Positions 1 through 5,910 of a stretch of DNA of 5,986 bases are shown in pieces. The DNA is from Thermodesulfobacteriota bacterium. GTDB taxonomy: Bacteria; Desulfobacterota; Syntrophobacteria; BM002. The position numbers and the translations under genes were made by a program. Below the pieces are notes generated by a model. The model ran no database searches and was not told the DNA's origin. It saw only the letters and a program-made list of their open reading frames with translations. The stretch lies in contig CAMYLW010000192.1 of the NCBI GenBank assembly GCA_947259475.1, positions 1 through 5,986 of the forward strand. Direction: 5' to 3'. The first letter of the stretch is position 1, and each line of letters opens with the position of its first letter.

Positions 1-157
1 CAGCGGACAAGACTGGGGATGCCACCCAGCTGGCATAATATCCCTCTCCCCTCCTTGTGAGGGGAGGGGGATTCTTCTATAAACTCCATGTGCTCGTGTG
101 CAGATTTTTGCAGATGGTAGCTTGAGTTGTAGATGCCCTTTGTGGTGTACGATGACC
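1..157. other. Gene-free 3' flank of the DUF1573 gene
   Basis: No credible coding region is seen. The stretch holds a small inverted repeat (ATGCCA at 19-24, TGGCAT at 31-36) and a larger C/G-rich palindrome at 42-70, listed separately. Nothing recognisable lies between 71 and 157, immediately downstream of the DUF1573 stop codon on the minus strand. Confidence 0.6.
42..70. repeat. C-rich/G-rich palindrome, possible weak terminator
   Basis: Bases 42-53 (C/T only) pair with 59-70 (G with two A) over 12 positions with one imperfect pair at base 45, around a five-base loop (54-58). It lies 88 bases beyond the stop of the minus-strand DUF1573 gene, so it could end that transcript. No T-run follows it on the minus strand, so an intrinsic terminator is doubtful. 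Its low-complexity composition resembles dispersed intergenic palindromes seen in many genomes, and I infer a REP-type repeat first and a terminator second. Confidence 0.5.
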
Positions 158-1195
158 CTATTTCTTCAACCGGATGGTCAGGGGTATTCGCAGTTCTCCG
201 GCTTGAGCGCTGTCTGTCTTAATGGTCAGGATGTCCTGGAATTGGACCCTGCCTCCAGGCACTTTATCCATTAGGGCCACAACTTCCAGTTTATGTCTAC
301 TGGCAGCCTTGTCATCCTGCCCCAGGGAACGCACCTGGAAATATGCCTTGTTATAGCTTAGTTCCACAATCCTAAAGTCCTTGCCCCGGGTATTCATTAT
401 GGTAAGCACCCGCTTGCTTTCCTTGCTCTTGGACCCGGTCTGGGAGCCTTGTTGGAAGTCTATTTTATTGGGCCAGGCCTCCAGTTCGGGCCTGATCCGG
501 ATATGAACCGACAGTTTCACCACATTCTTCTTTGGATGATTGGTGTGGAGGGTGATGAAGCCGCTGGCGGTCTTCCGGTCAGTGGCTTTGCTGACCACCT
601 CCAATTCGTACTGGTGGGAGTCGTCTTTGCGGTTCAGTTTGTAATCGATAACTGATCGCAGATTGCTCTGAACCTTGGTGATCTCCAGCGGTTGATCATC
701 AGTGGCGCGAATGCTGACTACACGTCGAATGTCTTCGCCAACAGTGCCACGGAGCAAAATCTTGGTTCCGGGTTTGACGATGATGTAAGTGCGGACGTTA
801 ATGACGAGGTAGATTTTCCTCTGTCGTTGCCTGGGATCATTCGTGGTCACCTGCGCACTTTTCGTGATCTTGCCTTGATAACCAGTGGTATTCACCTGCA
901 AAGTAACCTGTCCCACGCCACCTGGCGGGATGGTCCGGTCGTAGCGGACCACAGAGCAGCCTCAGCCGGGTTTGACGCTGAGGATTCGGAGTTCTTCACT
1001 ACCCGTGTTTTTTACTTGGTAGGTGTGGGATACGACCTCTCCTTCCCAGTGGGTGCCAGCATCATGGCGGGGAGACGGGATCTCCAGGATTGGATTGGCT
1101 GCGGCAGGATTAGCCTGGGAAACGGTCGGATTTACCGCTGCTATCAGACCAGCAATTAGTATAACTTGCCATCTCAGTTTGCTAAACAGCTGCAT
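158..1195 (-). CDS. Secreted DUF1573-type Ig-repeat protein, candidate selenoprotein (in-frame TGA = Sec78)
   Basis: The gene reads as one frame of 346 codons if the TGA at 964-962 is decoded. ATG at 1195 is preceded by a purine-rich GAGAGAGAG ribosome-binding stretch. Residues 1-28 are a signal peptide (basic start, hydrophobic core ILIAGLIAAV, likely cut after VSQA), so the product is exported. Residues 40-130 match the DUF1573 pattern: a G..xEGE-V-H-Y-x-KNTGxExL-I-V stretch, the C-G-C motif region, then IPPGG, a G-x-I-x-K strand and TNDP. The TGA sits at the first Cys of that motif, giving Sec78-Gly79-Cys80. Residues 131-345 look like two further Ig-like beta-sandwich domains, the first including a TNHP echo of TNDP. 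Cys80 is the only cysteine. The family's function is not established; a thiol/selenol redox role in the envelope is my inference. Splitting it into two genes would leave a signal-peptide fragment and an orphan starting at GTG 952. A nonsense mutation or sequencing error is the main alternative. Confidence 0.8.
930..964 (-). promoter_or_regulatory. Sec UGA codon with candidate bacterial SECIS stem-loop
   Basis: On the minus-strand transcript UGA (964-962) is followed by nine bases, then UGGUCCG pairs perfectly with CGGACCA (951-945 with 937-931). A further G-U pair (952 with 930) closes the base. The loop is CUACGAC (944-938), beginning 17 bases after the UGA. Known bacterial SECIS elements lie just downstream of the UGA inside the coding region, with the apical loop roughly 16-37 bases away and usually a G among the first two loop bases. 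That G is met only if the top G-C pair opens (loop GCUACGACC). An alternative shorter fold, GGUC with GACC, gives a loop CGCUAC. Position and stem fit well; the loop identity is imperfect, so this is a good candidate and not proof. Confidence 0.62.
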
Positions 1196-1219
1196 AATCT
1201 CTCTCTCTGTTCCACGTTA

Positions 1220-1248
1220 AATATCCCGCTCTCATGGCTGTCTGACAA
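1220..1248 (-). promoter_or_regulatory. Candidate sigma-70-like promoter of the DUF1573 gene
   Basis: On the minus strand, TTGTCA (1248-1243, five of six to TTGACA) is separated by 17 bases from GATATT (1225-1220, four of six to TATAAT). Transcription would start near 1213, leaving a leader of about 18 bases that contains the GAGAGAGAG ribosome-binding stretch before ATG 1195. The -35 box abuts the inverted repeat at 1250-1313. This is a motif match only. Confidence 0.42.
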
Positions 1249-1249
1249 T

Positions 1250-1313
1250 GTCATCCTGAGTCCGCCGCAGGCGGGCGAAGAATCTCGAGATCCTTCGCGC
1301 TGCTCAGGATGAC
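1250..1313. repeat. Inverted-repeat (REP/MITE-like) element
   Basis: The ends GTCATCCTGAG (1250-1260) and CTCAGGATGAC (1303-1313) are perfect 11-base inverted repeats. Inside, 1275-1298 is a second near-perfect palindrome of 24 bases centred on TCTCGAGA, with one mismatched pair. The whole could fold as a long hairpin on either strand. The TCATCCTGAG...GAAGAATCTCGAGAT pattern is a family of dispersed intergenic repeats I recognise from several bacterial phyla. It has no coding capacity and lies between the lipoprotein gene and the DUF1573 promoter. Confidence 0.75.
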
Positions 1314-1338
1314 CAATTACTCTCTTCGCGGAGTTTAT

Positions 1339-1366
1339 CCTGAGCTTGCCGAAGGGCTCAGAATGA
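1339..1366. repeat. Dispersed repeat overlapping the lipoprotein 3' end
   Basis: The core CCTGAGCTTGCCGAAGGGCT (1339-1358) is almost the same as CCTGAGCCTGTCGAAGGGCT at 4196-4215 (18 of 20 bases). Its arms TGAGC (1341-1345) and GCTCA (1356-1360) are inverted. It then runs into GAATGACA, another version of the end of the neighbouring palindromic repeat. It supplies the TGA stop (1360-1358) of the lipoprotein gene. Confidence 0.65.
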
Positions 1367-2326
1367 CAACAAGTTGCTCTTGAGGGTGGTCGGACAGCCT
1401 CGGAGAAGCTCTGTTCTGTATATTGTAACTGTTAAGATAATTATTCCAAAATCTACTACCACCACTTCATACTCGTATGTTACTGGTTCTGCAGGGATTA
1501 CAACCTGCCACTCCACCACCCCGGTCTTGGAGTCGATCACCATACCTTCGGGCGGTTTACCTTGCAGAGAATAGCTCAGGGTGTCACCATCCACATCTTC
1601 TGCCTTTATTTCATAGCGATACGTGGCCCCTTCCTCCAACTGCGCCGGGGGCTTGGAGACGATCATTGGCGGGCTGTTTTGAATGACCACCTCCATGGAG
1701 GTATTGGGCTGGCCCCAATCAGTACCATCGAAGGCGGTGGCAGCCACTTGTACTTCATCGCCTCTACGTAAGTAGCGGTTGGGCAGAGATGGACCTTCCG
1801 GACCCACCACGGTCTCACCATTCACTATCCACTCGTAGGTGTACGTCATCGCGTCATTATCCAGATCTTTCCCACTGGCCACTGCTTTGAGTTCCGCGGT
1901 GGAAGTGGGAGGAGCGGGCCCGATGGCTACCCACTCAACAGCTGGAGGAGTATTGCCAATCATAACCACGTCAGAAGTGACCGGGTTTTTGTTACTCCCG
2001 GGCTGAACTACCCAGACTTGAATCGAGATGAAATCTCCCCGGTTAAAATGTTTCTTGGCAAGAGTATTCTGAATAGCCCCGGGAATGGGCTCGTCATTTT
2101 TCAGCCACTGGTAGCCGAGCCGTGCTTCCGGATCTCCCCGAACTTCCACCTCAGCCTTCAGATTTGAATAACTTGTGGGATTTGCGGGTTCAATCCAAAT
2201 AGATCTGACCCTGGCTGTCTCTGCAGTCCCATAGCCGGATTCGGCTGCCTCCTGCCCGTCATCAGCAGGTTGACTACAGGAAAAAAATCCCACTGCCAAA
2301 AGTAAGATAATCGCTCTGCGGAACAT
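1358..2326 (-). CDS. Putative lipoprotein with three Ig-like/PKD-like domains
   Basis: The 322-residue product starts at ATG 2326 behind a strong GAGGTG ribosome-binding site five bases away. Residues 1-16 form a short lipoprotein signal with Cys17 in the context GFFSC. Phe at -3 and -2 makes this a weaker lipobox than usual. After a low-complexity acidic linker come three beta-sandwich units. Residues about 41-125 and 127-217 are related to each other (Y-x-W-x-x-N, then a basic RGD-x-(I/V)-x-V segment) and are joined by NTPP and NSPP linkers. Residues about 219-303 resemble a He_PIG/cadherin-like Ig repeat (EEGATYRYEIKAEDVDGD, then GMVIDSKTGVVEW). It is probably anchored in the envelope and may bind a ligand or partner protein; no enzyme motif is visible. 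The last 15-20 residues do not look like part of the fold, and the stop lies in a dispersed repeat, so the native 3' end may have been altered. It lies 217 bases after the response-regulator gene. Confidence 0.82.
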   Translation of the reverse strand: MFRRAIILLLAVGFFSCSQPADDGQEAAESGYGTAETARVRSIWIEPANPTSYSNLKAEVEVRGDPEARLGYQWLKNDEPIPGAIQNTLAKKHFNRGDFISIQVWVVQPGSNKNPVTSDVVMIGNTPPAVEWVAIGPAPPTSTAELKAVASGKDLDNDAMTYTYEWIVNGETVVGPEGPSLPNRYLRRGDEVQVAATAFDGTDWGQPNTSMEVVIQNSPPMIVSKPPAQLEEGATYRYEIKAEDVDGDTLSYSLQGKPPEGMVIDSKTGVVEWQVVIPAEPVTYEYEVVVVDFGIIILTVTIYRTELLRGCPTTLKSNLLSF

Positions 2327-2359
2327 CTTTCACCTCTTCAGTGCTCTCACAAAAGACGG

Positions 2360-2441
2360 CTCAAGGCTTAGGGCACAAGGTACAAGGTACAAGGCAAAAA
2401 CAATAAAAGAAAACTTATTCTCTACTTGCGTCTTGTGCCTT
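2360..2441. repeat. Degenerate short-repeat tract in the intergenic region
   Basis: Three tandem seven-base copies (ACAAGGT, ACAAGGT, ACAAGGC) occupy 2375-2395. They are preceded by the related TCAAGGCTTAGGGC, and an inverted relative (TCTTGTGCCTTA, 2431-2442) follows after an A/T-rich spacer. Read on the minus strand the tract gives a VPCALSLEP-like peptide string that I recognise as translation of a dispersed noncoding repeat, so the 69-codon open frame over it is not called a gene. It sits between the response regulator and the lipoprotein start. Confidence 0.6.
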
Positions 2442-2466
2442 AAACATCTTCTACCAGCAAAGCCAT

Positions 2467-2580
2467 TCAACTCTTGAAGGTCACTCCTACAAAGATTCCA
2501 TTGTACACATTTACTACCTGGCTGCCAGGGAAAAACCACTTTTCTACCCGGAAGAGGAATCCAACCCGTATGCCTTTATC
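2467..2580 (-). pseudogene. Possible remnant of an outer-membrane beta-barrel C-terminus
   Basis: In the frame shifted from the response regulator, the minus strand encodes 37 residues without a start, from just after a TAA to TGA at 2469-2467. They include GIRVGFLFRVEKWFF, a PGS turn, then NVYNGIFVGVTFKS. The alternating polar/hydrophobic pattern, the turn and the closing GIFVGVTF strand are like the last two strands of an outer-membrane beta-barrel. It overlaps the final codons of the regulator gene (2544-2580), whose own C-terminus is complete. No upstream part of a barrel gene is present. This is pattern recognition on a very short stretch and may be chance. Confidence 0.25.
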
Positions 2581-3923
2581 TTATAGAGCAGAGCAGGATG
2601 GCTGATTTCCAGTATTTTTGCAGCCTGAGTACGGTTGTTACCGGTTTTTTCCAGAGCCCTCCGAATGAGTGTTCTTTCCAGCCTCCGGCTAGCCTCCTTT
2701 ATCGAAAGGTTTTCGTCATTCGCCAGATATTCCACGGGTTCCGCTTTTGGTTGCAAATGAGGTGGGAGATCTGCCAACTCAATGGTACGGTCACCGGTCA
2801 TGACCATGGCCCGTTCGATGAAGTTCTCCAGTTCCCGCACGTTCCCCGGCCACTCGTAACGCTGGAGGGCGCTGGCGGCAGCGGGACTGACCCCATCCAC
2901 CTCTGAATGCAAGCGCTTGCTGATTTTCTCTATGAAATGCTGAGTGAGCATGGGTATATCCTCAGGACGTTGGCGCAGGGGCGGCACCACAATATGGAGA
3001 ACATTGATGCGATAGTAAAGGTCATCCCGGAAACGGCCCTTCTTCAACTCTTCAGCAAGGTCTTTGGTGGTGGCCGCCAGAACCCGGATATCTATGTTGA
3101 TGGATTGGGTATCTCCCACCCTCTTTATCTCCTCCTCCTGTAGTGCTCTGAGCAGTTTTACCTGCAAGGGTCGAGGTAGTTCGCCGATTTCGTCCAGAAA
3201 AATCGAGCCCCCGTGAGCCTCCTGGAAAAGGCCTCTTTTGTCTTTGATGGCATCGGTAAAAGCCCCCTTTTTGTGACCGAAGAGTTCACTCTCCAGCAAA
3301 TTTTCCGGAATCGCACCGCAATTAACCGTAACTAACGGCTTGTCAGCGCGGGAGCTGTTGTAGTGAATGGCTCTGGCGATGAGTTCCTTGCCTGTGCCGC
3401 TTTCCCCGGTAACGAGGACCGAAGTCTTGTAATCAGCCACCTTCTCGATGGTGGCAAAAATCTCCTGCATGGGGGGGCTGCGGCCAATCATCTGGGCAAA
3501 GCTATAGCGCTCCCGCACGCTTTGCTGCAGCAGCCGGTTCTCCTTACGTAACCGTTCCCGCTCTTCGGCTTTCCTGAGCGTAAGCATGATTTCATCAGGC
3601 TTGAAAGGTTTGGATACATAGTCATATGCACCACGTTTCATCGCCTCGATGGCAGTATCCAGGGTACCATAGGCGGACATAACTATTATCGTAGACTCCA
3701 GTTGCATATCCTGGAAATTCTCCAGAAAAGCCATGCCGTCCATGACCGGCATTTTTAAATCACAGAGAATGAGATCATAGAAACTCTCAGAGGCGAGGTC
3801 CAGGCCCTGCTTGCCGTCAGCGGCATTGTCCACCTGGTAGCCCTCTTTCTCCAAGAGCAGGGCTAGCATATGGCGCATATTTTCTTCATCGTCAATTACG
3901 AGAATGCGCTTTTCTTCATTCAT
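2544..3923 (-). CDS. NtrC-family sigma-54-dependent response regulator
   Basis: A full-length (459 residues) three-domain activator. Residues 1-120 are a receiver with acidic pocket D11/D12, phospho-acceptor D55, S83 and K105 (SKPF). Residues about 145-380 are an AAA+ domain: Walker A GESGTGKE at 173-180, the sigma-54 contact loop at 220-225, Walker B GGSIFLDE at 238-245, and the RFRDDLYYRINV arginine-finger segment. Residues about 415-455 are a Fis-type helix-turn-helix (NRTQAAKILEISHPALLYKIKAYGL). On phosphorylation it should form a ring, bind enhancer sites and remodel sigma-54 RNA polymerase. The contact loop reads GAFTDA instead of the canonical GAFTGA, a natural variant I believe is found in other members. 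ATG 3923 is preceded by AAGGGA seven bases away. The cognate kinase is almost certainly the gene immediately upstream. No convincing -24/-12 promoter was found in the window, so its targets are probably elsewhere. Confidence 0.97.
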   Translation of the reverse strand: MNEEKRILVIDDEENMRHMLALLLEKEGYQVDNAADGKQGLDLASESFYDLILCDLKMPVMDGMAFLENFQDMQLESTIIVMSAYGTLDTAIEAMKRGAYDYVSKPFKPDEIMLTLRKAEERERLRKENRLLQQSVRERYSFAQMIGRSPPMQEIFATIEKVADYKTSVLVTGESGTGKELIARAIHYNSSRADKPLVTVNCGAIPENLLESELFGHKKGAFTDAIKDKRGLFQEAHGGSIFLDEIGELPRPLQVKLLRALQEEEIKRVGDTQSINIDIRVLAATTKDLAEELKKGRFRDDLYYRINVLHIVVPPLRQRPEDIPMLTQHFIEKISKRLHSEVDGVSPAAASALQRYEWPGNVRELENFIERAMVMTGDRTIELADLPPHLQPKAEPVEYLANDENLSIKEASRRLERTLIRRALEKTGNNRTQAAKILEISHPALLYKIKAYGLDSSSG

Positions 3924-3962
3924 TGAATTCCCTTACTCGTTTTGGATAACGCCATTCAGTGC

Positions 3963-4097
3963 TTAGCAGGCTGCTGAAAAAGCCTGGAAACGGCCCCAAA
4001 CGTCATACCGGACGAGACAAAGTCGAGATCCGGTATCCAGTAGACTATTGTTTCTTTCTAGATTTCGGATAGTCGCTTCGCGACTTCCGGAATGACG
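3963..4097. repeat. MITE-like palindromic repeat cluster between kinase and regulator
   Basis: CGTCATACCGGA (4001-4012) and TCCGGAATGACG (4086-4097) are inverted repeats matching at 11 of 12 positions. The interior repeats the CCGGTAT/CCGGAT motif and has a perfect small hairpin GTCGC-TTC-GCGAC at 4072-4084. Just before it, AGCAG-G-CTGCT (3965-3975) followed by GAAAAAG is a second repeat type, often seen on its own in intergenic DNA. No coding capacity is seen. The cluster fills most of the 236-base gap and separates two genes that would normally be adjacent or overlapping. Confidence 0.68.
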
Positions 4098-4114
4098 AAT
4101 TGGCTGCTCGCACT

Positions 4115-4162
4115 AAAAAAATTGAGCGGACTCCTAGCGGGCGGGGATAAACCCCGCACCTA
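4115..4162 (-). repeat. GC hairpin repeat at the kinase 3' end, possible terminator
   Basis: GCGGGG (4141-4146) and CCCCGC (4152-4157) form a perfect six-pair stem with loop ATAAA. On the minus strand the motif begins GTAGGTGCGGGG; its TAG (4162-4160) is the kinase stop codon. A run of seven T on the minus strand lies at 4121-4115, about 20 bases past the stem, too far for a textbook intrinsic terminator. I read it as a dispersed hairpin repeat that might attenuate transcription between kinase and regulator. Confidence 0.45.
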
Positions 4163-5872
4163 CATTTCAGTTCCTAGTGATCTCTGCCTGCTTGCCCTGA
4201 GCCTGTCGAAGGGCTGCTTCGCCTCCTGCTCGGAAACGGGCAGCAGGATAGATACCTTGGTCTCCTCCCCGGAGCGGCTCTTCAACTCCATGCGCCCCCC
4301 CAGGGTCTCAATAATCTGGATACTCACCGATAATCCCAAACCAGTACCTTTACCCGCTTCTTTGGTGGTAAAAAAAGGATCAAAAACCCTTTCCTGGTCT
4401 TCCTGAGTGATGCCGACTCCAGTGTCAGCGAATTGGATTTCGATCCAGCGATCCTCAGTGGTTGCATGAATTCGCCGGAGATAGCTAAAATCTGCTGCAA
4501 TTGGATCTGTGCTCCGACGCAGAGGCTTGCTGCCAACATCCTTTTTCACCAGACTCTCCCCGGCAAAAGACCTGGTATGAACCCTCAGTTGACCTCCCTG
4601 AGGTCGCTCATTGGTAGCCTCCATAGCATCTGCAGCATTTACCATCAGGTTCAGGAATACCTGCTTGAGCTGATCTGCCTTGGCAAAGACCGTGTCCGAT
4701 TCAGCCTTGAGATCGAGGACCACTTCTATTTCTTGTTTCCTAAATTGATGATTCAAAACAGCCAGGGTCTCCCGAATCAGGGGATGAACCGAGATGATCT
4801 GCCTTTCGCCAGGACCCGGGCGAGAAAAATCAAGCAATTGCCTGATGGTCTGGTTTATGCGCTGGATCTCTGTGGACATGCGGTCAATCAGTTCCAAGCG
4901 CTCAGTTTCGTCAATGTCTTTTCTTTGCAGGAGTTCCAAATACCCCAAGACGATGCCGATGGGGTTACCGATCTCGTGGGCAATGCCCGCCGCCAAACGG
5001 CCGACTGAGGCCAACTTCTCACTGAATATTACTTCCTGCTGAGCTCTTTTCAGTTCCAGGTTTGCTTGCTCCAGGGAGACGACATGCTGACGGAGTTCAT
5101 CTTTGTTCTCTGCCAGCCTCTGCAGCATAGCGTTGAGTGCCTGCGACAGCATTCCCAATTCATTCTGCTCGCCCGCACTCACGTCGGGTATTTTATCTCC
5201 CTCTTGGAAACCCTCGGCTGTCTGTACCAACTGCTGCACCGGCTTGACCACTAGTTTGGAAAAAATATAGGTGCCGAAAGCTACCAAGATCAGGATATCG
5301 AGGACTATGTAGAAAAACAGAAGATTCCGGGATCGGGCCAGACTTTGACGCACGTCCGCCAGCGGCGTTTCCAATCGGAGCGCCCCTATTACATTTCTGT
5401 CGTTATAGAGGGGTGCAGCAAGGACGATTTTTTCAGGCAGCCCCTGCCAAAACGATTTAGAGACCGGGGAGAAGGAGACGCTCTCAACCCCGAGCCGCAT
5501 AATCCGCTGCAACCCAGGCAATGGCTTTTGCTCTAACGCCTCTTTCCCGACTTTGGGATATACCACCAGACCTCTCCGGTCTGCCACGGTGATCTCCCAG
5601 GGGGTCGTGACTTCAGGTGTCCCAGCTTGAAAGCCAGCCAAGAGCTCACTATTCTTGCCGAGATCAATGTTATTGCCACTTGAGTTGAGCGGGGAAGTTA
5701 GCAACTGTTCCAAGGAACCTTTCAGCAGTAACCCCTGACCAATCTTTGCCTGGAGCAGATCGGTCTGGCTCACCTTGAGCATGACCATGCCAATTAATAG
5801 CATGGCTGAAGCCATCAAGAAGGTGAGGCTCAGGATCACCTTGGTTCTCAGGCTCATCTGGAAGCGGTTCAT
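4160..5872 (-). CDS. Membrane sensor histidine kinase (HAMP-HisKA-HATPase, NtrB-like)
   Basis: The product has 570 residues from ATG 5872. An in-frame TTG at 5905 would add 11, but it lies at or before the expected transcription start, so ATG is preferred. Residues about 11-33 and 183-204 are membrane helices enclosing a roughly 150-residue extracytoplasmic sensor domain (with PWEITVADRRGLVVYP, Cache-like in appearance). HAMP and a coiled coil follow (about 205-285). The dimerisation helix carries phospho-acceptor His299 in the H-box HEIGNP. The ATPase domain has the N-box NLMVNAADA (Asn412), G1 DTGVGI (Asp483), F-box FDPFFTTK and G2 GKGTGLGLS. All catalytic boxes are intact, so it should autophosphorylate and pass phosphate to Asp55 of the neighbouring regulator. 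The signal is unknown. About 70 residues separate N-box and G1, longer than usual, suggesting an enlarged ATP-lid-proximal loop. The last 15-20 residues (with PFDRLRA) come from an inserted repeat. Confidence 0.96.
   Translation of the reverse strand: MNRFQMSLRTKVILSLTFLMASAMLLIGMVMLKVSQTDLLQAKIGQGLLLKGSLEQLLTSPLNSSGNNIDLGKNSELLAGFQAGTPEVTTPWEITVADRRGLVVYPKVGKEALEQKPLPGLQRIMRLGVESVSFSPVSKSFWQGLPEKIVLAAPLYNDRNVIGALRLETPLADVRQSLARSRNLLFFYIVLDILILVAFGTYIFSKLVVKPVQQLVQTAEGFQEGDKIPDVSAGEQNELGMLSQALNAMLQRLAENKDELRQHVVSLEQANLELKRAQQEVIFSEKLASVGRLAAGIAHEIGNPIGIVLGYLELLQRKDIDETERLELIDRMSTEIQRINQTIRQLLDFSRPGPGERQIISVHPLIRETLAVLNHQFRKQEIEVVLDLKAESDTVFAKADQLKQVFLNLMVNAADAMEATNERPQGGQLRVHTRSFAGESLVKKDVGSKPLRRSTDPIAADFSYLRRIHATTEDRWIEIQFADTGVGITQEDQERVFDPFFTTKEAGKGTGLGLSVSIQIIETLGGRMELKSRSGEETKVSILLPVSEQEAKQPFDRLRASRQRSLGTEM
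4196..4215. repeat. Dispersed 20-base repeat inside the kinase 3' end
   Basis: CCTGAGCCTGTCGAAGGGCT matches 1339-1358 at 18 of 20 positions. On the coding strand it translates as PFDRLRA, a peptide tail I recognise as the signature of a widespread intergenic repeat that has entered reading frames. It lies after the last conserved kinase box and therefore probably does not harm activity. Confidence 0.65.
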
Positions 5873-5910
5873 AGATATGCTTTTTCCGCCGGTGCCAAGC
5901 AACAACGGCC

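Noticed and set aside
158..952. Separate gene starting at GTG 952 and a short secreted peptide gene at 962-1195
   Set aside because: Both parts are in the same frame with only a TGA between them, together match one DUF1573 domain, and the downstream part would lack both an export signal and the first strands of its fold.
962..964. TGA explained by a recoded genetic code (TGA = Trp or Gly)
   Set aside because: The long kinase and regulator genes contain no in-frame TGA. Trp in the kinase is read from TGG, and the lipoprotein gene ends with TGA.
692..1159. 155-codon open frame on the plus strand
   Set aside because: It lies wholly opposite the DUF1573 gene, has no recognisable domain, and the minus-strand reading has clear family conservation.
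1358..1360. TGA at the end of the lipoprotein gene as a second Sec codon
   Set aside because: Downstream codons run through dispersed repeat sequence, no conserved Cys position is involved, and the following short frame has no family character.
1250..1366. CRISPR-like or attenuator interpretation of the palindromes
   Set aside because: Copies are imperfect and unevenly spaced, with no repeat-spacer periodicity; they match the pattern of dispersed REP/MITE elements better.
2330..2539. 69-codon minus-strand open frame before the lipoprotein
   Set aside because: Its second half translates a degenerate 7-base repeat tract and its first half overlaps the barrel-like remnant in another frame; no domain or convincing start context.
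4433..5008. 191-codon open frame on the plus strand
   Set aside because: It is the antisense shadow of the kinase catalytic domain, whose conserved boxes are all on the minus strand.
5878..5900. Sigma-54 promoter around TGGCACCGGCGG before the kinase
   Set aside because: The -24-like TGGCAC is present but no GC-containing -12 element follows at the required spacing.
5873..5905. TTG at 5905 as the kinase start
   Set aside because: It falls at the expected transcription start of a promoter with a perfect TATAAT, and ATG 5872 gives a normal short N-terminus before the first membrane helix.
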